From NCBI GenBank assembly GCA_030522415.1, contig CM060115.1, positions 9,893,579 through 9,957,578 on the forward strand: 64,000 bases of DNA, given 5' to 3'. Numbering within the stretch: position 1 is the stretch's first letter; each line of letters starts with the position of its first letter. Of the stretch, positions 1-10,214 are shown one piece after another. The translations under genes and the position numbers were made by a program. The notes below the pieces were generated by a model that did no database searches, had not been told where the DNA came from, and saw only the letters and a program-made list of their open reading frames with translations. The stretch comes from Channallabes apus (lineage: Eukaryota > Chordata > Actinopteri > Siluriformes > Clariidae).

Positions 1-323
1 ATTCATCTTCTATACCGCTTTATCCTGTATTTAGGGTCGCAGGGACCTGGAGCCTATTCCAGGAGACTCAGGGCACGAGGCAGGGTACACCCTGGACAGC
101 ACACACACACTCATTCACACACTATGGTCAATTTGGGAATGCCATCTGCATGTCTTTGGACTGTGGAAGGAAAACGGAGTACCCGGAGGAAACATACCAT
201 GCACGGGGAGAACATGCAAACTCCATGCACACAGAGATGGGAATCGAGCCTGGCCGGGAATCGAACCCGGACCCTGGAGGTGCAAGGCGACAGTGCTAAC
301 CACTACACCACCGTGCCGCCCTA
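1..323 (-). mobile_element. tRNA-derived SINE (family 1), nearly complete
   Basis: The minus strand begins with a tRNA-like head: a polymerase III box A (TAGTGGTTAGC) and box B (GGTTCGATTCC) at about 245-315. A conserved body follows, and the end at the window edge reads as the family's usual 'ataaagcggtatagaagatgaat' tail. The same sequence recurs at 10.2, 42.7 and 44.3 kb, and in part at 13.1 and 16.2 kb. The element has no coding capacity; such SINEs borrow LINE machinery. Its far end cannot be seen because the window starts there. Confidence 0.85.
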
Positions 324-1316
324 TTTGCATACAAATAACTTTAACTTTTAGTTCAGAATCCTAATGCTTTAGTGCAAGTAAGTAAAATCTAAAACATGGA
401 CAGTCCAGTGTATCGAAAGAATGATCTTCTTCCAAAAAGGAGGTAAACAACAGGATCCTTGGTGCATTAGGGTTAATTGGAAGAGAGAAGAAAAGAACAC
501 ACAAAGATCTTAGATTCAAAAGAAAAAGTTAATCTTTTTCTCTGTTGCCCAAGAAACAGATTAACGAAGTAATCGAGATCATATTTAAAACTCGATATGT
601 TAAAGAGAAACTCAAGAACTTTTCAAGTGGGGCCCTGTTTTTTTTTTTTTAGTGTGAGAGAACATAATCATGATCAGTCCAGGATCAAGTTTGAACGCTA
701 CAACCAGCATTCGCAAAAAGGTTATGCAATTAAATCCAACAGGACAAGCATGTGCACCAGTGTAAACAACTTATTTTCACTCTACTAACAGGCTCATGAA
801 CATTGCAAGTGAGACAATACAGAAAGGATCTCTACACAGTAAAATAATTGCACTCAAAATGATCCAAAGTTGAAGGAGTTCCCTTTTAAATTATCATGAA
901 AAGATTCAAAGTACTCTTATATTGCACTCCATACGTACTAGTAATGGACTTGTCTCTCTACTGGATGCCTCTTCTCCCATGTTCCAATGTTTGATTTAAA
1001 AATGTAAGCAAGTTTCATTATCACAGTATATAGAAATCTTCAACAAACATACTAGTATATATACTAATGATCTCTATGGTACATTTATTTTGACTGAAGT
1101 GTATTGACGTCAATTTACTAAATGGAATTAGTCATTTATAAAAAATACAAACACACTATGTTTGTGGAAGTTTATATTTTGGAGAGTAAGAGCAGCTGTT
1201 AATGTAAAATAAGTCATCCCTGACCCAGGCTAACAGTGTCATACACTAATACTTATACTGCAATTAGGTTTCAGAGTACAGTACACCCACTAACTCTCTC
1301 TCAAAATTCTTAATGT
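324..1316. other. intergenic or intronic sequence, nothing recognised
   Basis: AT-rich sequence with no credible exon, RNA gene or repeat boundary that I can recognise. Short open frames are below what chance would give. Confidence 0.5.
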
Positions 1317-1320
1317 GCAT

Positions 1321-2132
1321 TGTCATGACCCGGCCAGTCTAGGGTTGGCAAGGCCGAGGACAAGATAAAAAGTAAAGTTGAAATAAAGCCCCTCTCCTGT
1401 GCCAGCTCTAATAATCACAACAGAGATTTCCGAAAAGTAACAGATTTATTTTTGTTCACAGTAAATAGATTGGAAGCATCTCGTCGGAAAGGGATCAAGG
1501 CCAAAAAAATAAACAGAATGGGAAACTAACTGGTTTTGCGTCGTTAACTTACCTACTAAATAAAAAGGGAAAAAAATACAGAGACCCTCCCTGTCTCCCT
1601 AACTGGCCAAAAACCAGGAGAAAATTAGAAACCACAAAACGAAAAGGCAATCCCCAACCTACAGCTTCCGATTAGAACATGAGAAATAGCAGATTTTTAA
1701 AAGTCAGGAAGAACGAAAGATAATTCACAATAAATGAAATAAGAGTTAATAGTCCCGAAGGACTGGCAGTATCAATTATTCTAACAAACTACTATTCACA
1801 CTTTCATTACGATTTAACGAAGCTAATTGGCAACACCACACACAAGTTCTCTGGAGCAGGAGACGAATGGCAAATGATTCAACACGCGCGGAGGAGCTTC
1901 ACGACGTGTGCACACACACAGCTCTCCCCACTCTGCTCTGCTTCCCAGCCATTACAGTATCTCTTTCACTTGCTTCGTAGTTTCCTGCAGTTGGGTCCAA
2001 TCAGGCTCTACCAGGAGAGACAGGGAGGGAGAGAGAGAGAAAGAAAACTGTGCACACTCCAAGGCACGCAACATTTACATACATCCATTCAATACTTCGT
2101 TTAATACGTAAACTACGTCCTGGGACGTAACA
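1321..2132. mobile_element. candidate solo LTR, 4-bp target duplication GCAT
   Basis: The 812-bp block starts TGTCATGACC and ends GGACGTAACA, so it has the TG...CA termini of an LTR. It is flanked on both sides by GCAT (1317-1320 and 2133-2136), as left by integrases that make 4-bp duplications (common in Ty3/gypsy elements). There is no internal region or second LTR, so it would be a solo LTR left by recombination. A short TSD can match by chance, and I have no second copy in the window to compare. Orientation is undecided. Confidence 0.5.
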
Positions 2133-2191
2133 GCATGCTCTTAAAGAGCTCGCTAACCTTCTCTGTTCATCTGACTCCTTTACCGTTGTAG

Positions 2192-2253
2192 GTGTAAATG
2201 AATTCCTGCAGCTTCTCAGTAGTGACATGGCGAAGTACCCGAGACTCGCCTGA
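2192..2253 (+). CDS. possible terminal exon of an unknown gene (weak)
   Basis: A pyrimidine-rich acceptor ending at 2191 is followed by an open frame of 19 codons (…VNEFLQLL…AKYPRLA) ending in TGA at 2251-2253. An AATAAA lies about 35 bases further on. This resembles a last exon plus poly(A) signal. The evidence is thin: no upstream exon can be linked, and the solo LTR at 1321-2132 would sit in the preceding intron. I do not recognise the peptide, and chance is a real alternative. Confidence 0.2.
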
Positions 2254-2571
2254 AATTTGCAATAGACGAAAGTGGCAGTATTAATAAATGTGCTTTACAG
2301 CAACAACAATAAGAATTCTAATAACAATGAAAAAAATACTGTCATCGTCTCTTGAGTTTGCAACTCACCATTGTGGCTTCACTCCTCTGAATTTACACAG
2401 AAACCGCTTACCAGCTGCAGACCCTTTCCCACTGGCTGGTTCATATCACGTTACATCTGTGTCTGATACCTGAGCAATAAACGTAAGCGTATTTCGCGTC
2501 AGGTCCCGCCCTCTCTCGCACGCTTATTTAAATGCGTCAATTAGAAACAAGATTGGTACAAAAATAACACC
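2254..2571. other. CpG-containing stretch, possible minus-strand promoter (weak)
   Basis: GC- and CpG-richer than its surroundings near 2490-2540, with a TATA-like TTTAAATA about 2526-2533. On the minus strand an ATG at 2371-2369 is followed at once by GTGAGT, a good splice donor. That is what a first coding exon of one codon would look like, but no downstream exon could be tied to it. Confidence 0.2.
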
Positions 2572-2576
2572 ATAGT

Positions 2577-3403
2577 TATAAGGGTTAACCCCTAAAGGGC
2601 ACCACTGCGCCAAAGACTATTTATGTTTGTAGTTTGTTTTAGTTATGTTAAACCTCAGTTCCCAGGATGCACCTCGGTCAGGTGACGTAGAAGTTCTCCT
2701 GGACCGAGGATGATAATTAAGACTATAAATAGCCTGTTTGAGTTGACTTTTGTTTTGTTGCATTTATCGTCGTAAGGTTTGTGTTGGTGTATGTTTATTT
2801 AAGTTTATTAATATTCAATTCAATTCAATTCAATTCAATTCAATTTTATTTATATAGCGCTTTTAACAATGGTCATTGTCTCAAAGCAGCTTCACAAAAA
2901 TTAAAGAAATTAAAAAAAAAAAAAATTAATAATAATAATAATAATAATAGAAAATAAATAAATAAAAACAAATAATAATAATAATAATAATAGAAAAGAA
3001 AATAATTGGAAGTGTGGATGTGTGAGAAAAATGTGCAGATAATAATAATGAGACGAATGAATGAAATTTCTCTGATGAGCAAGCCAAGGGTGATGTCGAC
3101 GGTGGCAAGGAAAAACTCCCTGAGATGGCATTAGGAAGAAACCTTGAGAGGAACCAGACTCAACAGGGAACCCATCCTCATTTGGGCGATAACAGATAGA
3201 AATGATATAACATCTTGTGTGTTGTGCAGGTGAAAATTCAATATGACAGAAATTATTTAAATTCAAGACTACTAGATGCTCTCAGGAAGAGCTCATGTTT
3301 TGTTTTCGTATGTTTCACTTAAATAAACGTAATTATTGAACCGCCAGCTCGCCTCCTGCATTTATGCCACGAAAACGCCGACATACACCCGAGGTTCGTG
3401 ACA
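2577..3403 (+). repeat. 5' LTR, split by an L2 tail
   Basis: Begins TATAAGGGTTAACCCC and ends TTCGTGACA. Without the L2 insert it is about 380 bp. Compared with the 3' LTR it has a 15-bp segment near its end (about 3379-3394) that the other copy lacks, plus scattered substitutions, so the element is not recent. Confidence 0.85.
2813..3266 (-). mobile_element. 5'-truncated L2-type LINE, 3' tail only
   Basis: On the minus strand this is the conserved 3' untranslated end shared with the L2 copies at 21.2 and 48.3 kb (GGGTTCCCTGTTGAGTCTGG, the 'gcttgctcatcag' block, then 'tatataaataaaattgaat' with a repeated ATTGA tail). It interrupts the 5' LTR at 'ttattaat', and ATTCAA occurs on both sides, consistent with a short target duplication. 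An internal (AAT)n tract lies at 2925-2990. Confidence 0.85.
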
Positions 3404-5064
3404 GAATGCAACACCTAAACAGTGGCATAGCGGAGGGCTTTCCACTAGATAATTTCTGGGGGGGAGCTATTACCATCTCCAACGAGCTGGCGGACTGGCT
3501 GGAGGACAGCGAGGCCGAGATTTATCAGAGCTGGGAGTACAGCTTGCTCAAAGAGCAGGAGGACTTGCTGGAGAGCAGTGATGAGCGTAGAGAGAGAGAA
3601 GCACGGCAGAGCTGGGAGGGCTGGAGGCTCGCCATTCGGCGGACGCCATTCAGGGGCGACACAACAAGGGGTAACAGGGTTCCCCGCACCGGCCGGAAGA
3701 GAAGGGCCAGGAAGGTCAAGTACGGTGGTGACGAGAGGGAAGTAAAACCCCAGGCGGAGCAGCAGTGGAGAGAGGAAGGCGATCTCGTCAGGTGGTATTC
3801 TGAGCAGAATCGAGAGCGAGTACCAGATCTGCGGGAACATGTGGAAGAGCTCCAACACCTGATCCTCCAGTTCCGGGAGAGCCGCGATGCAGGCTCTGAG
3901 CTCCGAGAGAGCCACGCTACAGGCTCTGAGCTCCGAGAGAGCCACGCTACAGGCTCTGAGCTCCGAGAGAGCCACGCTTCAGGCTCTGAGCTCCGAGAGA
4001 GCCACGCTTCAGGCTCTGAGCTCCGAGAGAGCCACGCTTCAGGCTCTGAGCTCCGAGAGAGCCACGCTACAGGCTCTGAGCTCCGAGAGAGCCACGCTAC
4101 AGGCTCTGAGCTCCGAGAGAGCCACGCTTCAGGTTCTGAGCTTCCTCTTCCCCTGCCTGCGCTCTTCAACACGGAGCAGACGACGCTTCCGGTATCAGCG
4201 CTGAACAGCGAGGAAGAGGAGTTTCTTCCGCCGCCGCCTGTGCTCGACATGGAGGAATACGAGCAGTGGCTGTGCAGCCAGGACGAAGCGTTTCCTCTTC
4301 CGCCGCCTCCTGTGCTCGATGTGGGGGATGACGCGCCGGAGCTAAGCAGCGAGAATGACACATTCCCTCTTCCGTCGCCTCCGGAGCTCAACGCGGGGGA
4401 TCACACGCCGGCGCTTGACAGCGAGTGAGCTCTTCAGCCTCCACCGAGCCCAGTTGCAGCTCTTCAGCCGCCACCGAACCTCACTGCCGCTCTGACGCTG
4501 GAGAGCATCGTCCTTCCGCCGCCTCCCGGCTTCGAGGACGCTCCAGCTCCGCCGCCTCCCGGCTTCGAGAACGTTCCAGCTCCGCCTCCGCCTTCGAGCC
4601 CCATTCCAGCTCCGCCGCCGCCGTCGAGCTCGGGTCCAGCTCCGCCGCCGCCGCCGTCGAGCTTGGGTCCAGCTCCGCCGCCGGCGTCGAGCACGTCTCC
4701 AGCTCTGCAGCCGCCGAGCACGTCTCCAGCTCTGCAGCCGCCGAGCACGTCTCCAGCTCTGCAGCCGCCGAGCACGTCTCCAGCTCTGCAGCCGCCGAGC
4801 ACGTCTCCAGCTCTGCAGCCGCCGAGCACGTCTCCAGCTCTGCAGCCGCCGAGCACGTCTCCAGCTCTGCAGCCGCCGAGCACGTCTCCAGCTCTGCCAT
4901 CAAGCGCCGCGGACTTTATGTCAGCTCCACCGGCGCCAAAGGCAGCAAAAGTCGTGCCAGTGGGAATGCCAGGCACGAAGGTCCCAAGGCCAGCTCCGTC
5001 ACCCAGCCTCTGGGTAAAGAGGCCAAGGTTAGAACAGTGGGGGGGGAGTCCGGGGCCACCGTGA
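3364..5064 (+). CDS. proline-rich repeat ORF of the LTR element, cut by one in-frame TGA
   Basis: One reading frame is open from the ATG at 3364 (inside U5 of the 5' LTR) to the stop at 5062-5064, broken only by TGA at 4426-4428, about 566 codons in all. The part before the TGA (354 aa) has a basic start (MPRKRRHTPEVRDRM), an acidic and glutamate-rich middle, nine 10-residue ELRESHATGS-type repeats (about residues 170-258) and a Pro/Glu-rich segment. After the TGA come PPPSS-type repeats, then eight 9-residue PPSTSPALQ repeats, and a basic end (WVKRPRLEQW). I recognise no gag zinc knuckle or enzyme domain. It may be a captured or remodelled gag-like protein; readthrough of the TGA is possible but unsupported. 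Antisense and +1 frames across the repeats are also open, which follows from the repeat periods (30 and 27) being multiples of three. Confidence 0.5.
3871..4140 (+). repeat. 30-bp minisatellite, 9 units
   Basis: Nine head-to-tail 30-bp units inside the element's ORF. The first is divergent and the next eight are nearly identical, differing mainly at one A/T site (gctAcag versus gctTcag). Each encodes ten residues (ELRESHATGS or ELRESHASGS). Confidence 0.95.
4685..4900 (+). repeat. 27-bp minisatellite, 8 units
   Basis: Eight near-identical 27-bp units (core gccgccgagcacgtctccag) encoding PPSTSPALQ in the frame of the upstream ORF. GC-rich and unrelated in sequence to the 30-bp array 550 bp upstream. 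Confidence 0.95.
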
Positions 5065-5098
5065 ATGCTCCGGAGGAGCATTTTTAAAGGGGGGGTAC

Positions 5099-6191
5099 TA
5101 TAAGGGTTAACCCCTAGAGGGTGCCACTGCGTCAAAGACTATTTATGTTTTTGTAGTTTGTTTTAGTTATGTTAAACCTCAGTTCCCAGGATGCACCTCG
5201 GTCAGGTGACATAGAAGTTCACCTACGTCACCTGAACCGAGGATGATAATTAAGACTATAAATAGCCTGTTTGAGTTGACTTTTGTTGTGTTGTATTAAT
5301 CGTCGTAAGGTTTGTGTTGGTGTATGTTTATTTAAGTTTATTAATACATTCAAGACTACTAGTGTCAAAACCATTAAGATTTTCTTTTTTTTCCCTTCCT
5401 CTCTCCCTGTGTTGTTCTATTCAAGCACATGGCGTTTGTTTTGACCCTTCATCATGTGCCCGTGTCTGTGACATCACCACCATCCCTCCCACTTCCTCTT
5501 TATCACTCCATCAACATGATTTCACTCACCTGTCCCCCTTTCTTTCGTTGTAATCAATCGCCCTATTTATTCCCTCTTGTCCGCTGTCCTGTGTCAAATC
5601 GTTGTCCCATGTCGCTAGCCATTTCGCCTGCCTGTTTCTTGTCCTGTCTAGTCCTGTATGTGTAGTTTATTTCGTCTCCAAGCCAGTATTCTTCGGTGTT
5701 GTTTTTTCACCCTTTTTCTTCCTCTCTCCCGTGGTTTTTTGTCTTTTTGCATCCAGGCTGGGTCCTGTTTTTCTTGCTCTTCTTCGCGGCCGTGCAATTC
5801 AGCGGATTTCTGCTGGCCGCCAAAGGAACTACAGCCTCCTCTCCTGGTCAAGGCCTTTTTCCTCTTCGGAGTGGTTTTTGTTTTTTCCTTTTTCAGGGGA
5901 CGTTGGCGCTCATAGGTTTTGATTTAAAAGAACAGCGCAGCTTGTTCCTGATTTTAGTATATATATTTTTTATTATTTTTTGTTTTGTTTATTCTGTCTG
6001 AATCAAGGCATCTCTGCAACAAATAAAATTTTGATGGAGACCTGCACTTGTGTCCGTTCTGATTCCCTGACAACTAGATGCTCTCAGAAAGAGCTTATGT
6101 TTTGTTTTCGTATGTTTCACTTAAATAAACGTAATTACTGAACCGCCAGCTCGCCTCCTGCATTTATGCCACGAAAACGCCTTTCGTGACA
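5099..6191 (+). repeat. 3' LTR, split by a foreign solo LTR
   Basis: Matches the 5' LTR from TATAAGGG to TTCGTGACA. It includes a short inverted repeat (aggtgac…/…gtcacctg near 5205-5242) that is partly lost in the 5' copy. It is interrupted at 5363-6072 by an unrelated LTR. Confidence 0.85.
5363..6072 (+). mobile_element. solo LTR of a second family, ACTAG duplication
   Basis: A 710-bp insert starts TGTCAAAACC and ends CCCTGACA, giving inverted TGTCA/TGACA ends. ACTAG flanks it on both sides (5358-5362 and 6073-6077), while the undisturbed 5' LTR has a single ACTAG at that site. AATAAA at about 6021 followed by a G/T-rich stretch suggests plus-strand orientation. Short open frames inside it look spurious. 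Confidence 0.85.
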
Positions 6192-6196
6192 ATAGT

Positions 6197-6861
6197 TCCC
6201 CTCATACAAGTAAAATATCAAAATGTAACTCCAACGTCTCACCCAAAATATTTGTGAATCCTACATTATCTTTACATTCCTTGAAGGCATGGAGCAGATA
6301 CTATAGCCTACATGTAAGTGTGGGACTTCTGCTGCCTTATCCGTGCCACTTGGTATGGACATTAACCTTTATCTAATGAGTTTCATATTTAATTGAAATT
6401 TATTATTGTAAATAATTATATACATAATTATAATTATATAATAATTATAATAACTAAATTCTATTATATATATATATGATATAATATCTTTTACATGAAG
6501 TTGTACGTAATTTACAAAAACAGAAAAAAACATTAAAAATAGAATGGTATTTTTACTATTATATGTGAATTAAATTTTTCAGTATTGAAATAATACTCAA
6601 AATAAGAGTCGACTTAATAATTTACAGATACTATCTGTAATTTTACATAGATCTGTATGTAGTTTTTAACTATAACATTTTAAAGTTATTTCCTGTAAAA
6701 TTGGGAATTTTTTTTTTTACAGTGCAGTGATCATAATTATTTTAGACATGGTGAATTAGGCATCGCGGCAATCACAAATCATAAGCACGTAATTAAAATC
6801 CTAAATATCCACAAAGATTTAAGGAACCGAGGTGTTAACCTTTCTGTGTTCTCTCCTGTAG
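6197..6861. other. AT-rich sequence, likely intron of the following gene
   Basis: Strongly AT-rich with (AT)n near 6408-6475 and no recognisable repeat family. It lies directly upstream of a splice acceptor at 6860-6861, so it is probably intronic. Confidence 0.45.
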
Positions 6862-7225
6862 GCTGTCATCATTCAGCCTGATCTGACCAAACCTCACCAC
6901 CTGCTGACCAGAGGGATGAAACACCCTCCAGCCTATAATCACCAGGGTCAACAGGTGCTAAATTTACCCTTGAACTGCTACTCTTATTTTACCAAGCTTG
7001 TTAACTGATGATGCATGCACTTTTTTTGTTTGCTAATTTGCACACTTAGAAGTTGCTATAAAATTTCAATGTTAAGATCTTTCTCTCAAAGCAAAATTAT
7101 AAAAAGTGGAAATCTTACAATGTATTGCAATGTTTAATTATTCATTTGCTTTTCAGGCGCCAAGCGAACGTCCAGGCTTGCTGCCTTTAGCAGTTCCCCC
7201 TGTCAGAATGGCCACGACAGTGTAA
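6862..7225 (+). CDS. last two coding exons of an unidentified plus-strand gene
   Basis: Exon 6862-6954 (93 bp, 31 codons, phase 0 at both ends) follows a strong acceptor (ttctctcctgtag) and ends CAG|GTGCTA. It encodes AVIIQPDLTKPHHLL…YNHQGQQ. The next exon, 7157-7225, follows 'gcttttcag' and encodes 22 residues ending VRMATTV and TAA. The frame joins cleanly across the 202-bp intron, and neither exon overlaps a repeat. No domain, signal or membrane segment is visible in these 53 residues and I do not recognise the protein. Upstream exons must lie before 6.2 kb or outside the window. The candidate poly(A) signal is at 7629-7634. Confidence 0.6.
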
Positions 7226-7628
7226 CACACTTGATACCCAATAATAATTTTCTGTGTTCTAAACTCGCGTGAGAAATTCAAGAGGTTTGGAAGTTTTCAC
7301 ATCTACCTCACACACTATCCGTCATCAGCCAAAGTTTTATTCATTTCCTACATTATTAATTCTAATTTAGTTTTTTTTTTTTTGTGCGAAATATCGTTAA
7401 ATGTATAGGAATAGTTAACTATTCAAAATTGCAAGAAGTTAGCTAGTTAACCTTAATGGTCAGTTAACACAAAATCACACTCTTGACTTACACTTTGAAT
7501 AGTTTGTCACTCATTTGTTAAGGAACAGTCCGTGGATGAGCCGAACAACAGTTAATACACACTTTTATCTTGAACTTTGTATTTTTATTACTATTTAATT
7601 AAGTGAATTTTTATTTGTACATATGCTA

Positions 7629-7634
7629 AATAAA
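7629..7634 (+). promoter_or_regulatory. candidate poly(A) signal AATAAA
   Basis: Canonical AATAAA about 400 bases after the stop codon at 7225, followed within 30 bases by a GT-rich run (tctgtatgtgtggtgt). It would give a 3' UTR of roughly 430 bases for the unidentified gene. Confidence 0.45.
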
Positions 7635-7659
7635 ATACATATGAAATAATTCTGTATGT

Positions 7660-10200
7660 GTGGTGTACTTATTAATTATTTTTTAAAAAATTCAGATATT
7701 TTAATGGTTTTTTTAATTTCATTAATAAACTTTTTTTTATGAGTAGTTGAATTTCCTCTTATTCTGCTTCTTCTTATTATTATTGTTGTTGTTGTTGTTG
7801 TTAATATTACACATTTTTTGCTTTGAGTAACAGTTTGCCATAGTTTCTGCTGGTAAACATCTTTTGTGAACATTGCAACTACAGCACAGAAAACAGATGA
7901 AAATTTGGTATGAAAAAACCCAGACACTGATAGACTTACAATATAAAACTTTTAAGATTGTAAATTGCACAGCTTGTTTACAGAGTAAATGTGTATTTTC
8001 CAAGAATATCTGCAAGCTCAATTCAGTTACTCAGTGTACAGTATCTGTAGGGCAAGTAACTCGAGAAAAAACTCCAAAAGAACAAAGCACAGGGTGTTCA
8101 TTTTAACCTAGCTAAATTTGTACATAATTGGAATGTGTATATTATATATACATACAGTATATATTACGAGCATCCAATTGAGCCAGACATCCTAACAGGA
8201 ACATGTGACCAAGTATTTTATTCATTTAAAAATAATCTAAATGATGATTCTCAATACATTTGCAATTAAGTAACGGATTTCCAGGGAGATAATTAAACTT
8301 TGTCTTTATGATTTATTTTATACACTGTATTTCCCAGAATACATTGGAAATCAAGTCAAACTGGAACGTTCTCATGAATGAAGGTGTAAAACTGATTTAC
8401 ATTTACAGAAAACTTCAAGCAAATGTTTTCACACAGCTTCTCTTACAAGCCAGTGCCACACGCTTAGAGAAAGCACTTTCTACCCTCTATAACAAATACT
8501 GTATAAGCTCACAGATGCCTTTGATTGACAGAGGAGAGACAGTATACCATAATTACTACGCAGATTACTAGACTCCTGGCCACAGATGCTGTTTCTAGAG
8601 GCAAAGTTAGAAAACATGCTGGATGGCAATTCAGGATTCCACAAATTTAAATGGCTTTTCTCCCAGCTACACTGGTTCTTTCCACAGAGATATGAAGATT
8701 CAAAGAACTTTATTAAACCCAGAGGGAAATTGCTTAATTGCTTAAATGAACAGTGTACGGTCGACTCCTGGAGCGGATCAGTCATTCAAATCAATAACAC
8801 TTTCATCTTCCCTAAACAAGTTTATTTTATTTATTTATTTTTTTAAAGAAGCTCTTATGTAAGTTATGTTGTTACTGACTTCATATTTATGACTTAACAA
8901 CTCATTGTTTAACTGAATTAAATAACTTCCAGGAATGAAATTACCAAAAAATTTTTATCCATATCCATGTTAGTATCCAATTCCTGTATTCTTGTAATGA
9001 ATTCTTGCTCTACCTGCATACCAGTAGTATGTGGACTTGTGACATCAGTGTTCCTGATCGCCATAATTCTCAATCGCAGTCAAAGAAGATGATTTAAGGT
9101 TAACTTTTCAGGCATACTTTGTGCTAACATCTCTTTTAAGAAAAGGCCTAAAACTAATCTTTATCTCAGCACTAATAAAATCTGGCTCTCATACTGTAGG
9201 ATTTATTCAAATCTAGTCCTTCATGCTATAATTTTTGTTCTTCTTTAATGTTGCAAAGATTCCTAGTTTTCAGGTTTTTGCCCTAGTGTTACCTTGCCAT
9301 TATCCTTTTCTTGCTGATTTCTAAAGTACACTTTTGATCAAACATCGTTCTGTTTTCAATGTTGCAGTTCTAACAGGAAAGAGAATGTTTTCACCCTCAC
9401 CCCTGTAGAATAGAGATAACTAAAAGCTGAAAAATACAAACACCTAAAAGCTTTATAATCATGTAGATAATCTTAGTACCTACAACTCGGACATGTGTTC
9501 ACTGCATTTAAGATGAGATTTATAAACAACACATTAAAAAGCCAACTCATGTCTGCATATTTGCATATCCTGTGAAGCAATGGGTGAAGTTTGCAACATG
9601 ACACATCCCACGGATATACGCCATTTAAACCAAGTATAATTTCACTAAACATCTAGTCATATAAAGTCTTTTGTTAATTTATTAACAAATCTTTATTATT
9701 ATTAAATATCATAATGTTCCCTTGTAATACAGTCTAGTTTACACAGTCTCAATGCCTTTACAATTGCCTACCAGTTATTAGAGCTGTGCAATTAAATTGA
9801 TTTTTTATTTTTTTTTGAGTGTGTAAAAAAAAATTGATTTTATCTTGGTTGACTTGATTCTTTGATTCAATGGGCCAATTTTTAAACTCAATTCATCAAT
9901 TCATACTTTCACAATTACTGAAAACCAAAAAGTATTTGCAACAAAATGTTGTTTTGCACATATGCACATTCCTTGAATATTCAGTAGAAGGTGATAACGT
10001 GTGTGATTCATTTCCTTTAACTGACTTGCGAGATCTTTATCTAAATAGGGCGAAGTCAATGAAACAAATGTTTTTTTTTATATACAGTACCTGTTTTATT
10101 CTTTTTATCTTTGCACATAGATGTCAATTGTGATTACAGTCAAAAAGCATTACATTTTTAATGTTTTCATTTTTGCACATACAGTCCCAAGAATTTGGAG
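7660..10200. other. AT-rich intergenic sequence, no gene seen
   Basis: Contains a (TTA/TTG)n microsatellite near 7765-7800 and homopolymer runs. No splice-framed coding segment, RNA gene or recognised repeat was found. Confidence 0.5.
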
Positions 10201-10214
10201 CAAACTATTTTATT

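Larger units (their letters stand above)
2577..6191 (+). mobile_element. non-autonomous LTR retroelement with two LTRs and ATAGT duplication
   Basis: Two near-identical LTRs (2577-3403 and 5099-6191) flank an internal region. Both outer edges carry ATAGT (2572-2576 and 6192-6196), so this is one insertion. Each LTR contains a TATA box (gacTATAAATAg) and an AATAAA, and a poly-purine tract (aaaggggggg) lies just before the 3' LTR. The internal region encodes only a proline-rich repeat ORF. No protease, reverse transcriptase, RNase H or integrase motif is visible, so it must be mobilised in trans. I see no clear tRNA primer site after the 5' LTR. After insertion it received an L2 tail in the 5' LTR and another family's solo LTR in the 3' LTR. 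Confidence 0.85.

Noticed and set aside
3445..5135. Long antisense and alternative-frame ORFs over the LTR element's internal region
   Set aside because: The minisatellite periods (30 and 27 bp) are multiples of three and GC-rich, so all frames stay open. Only the frame from 3364 runs beyond both arrays with coherent composition.
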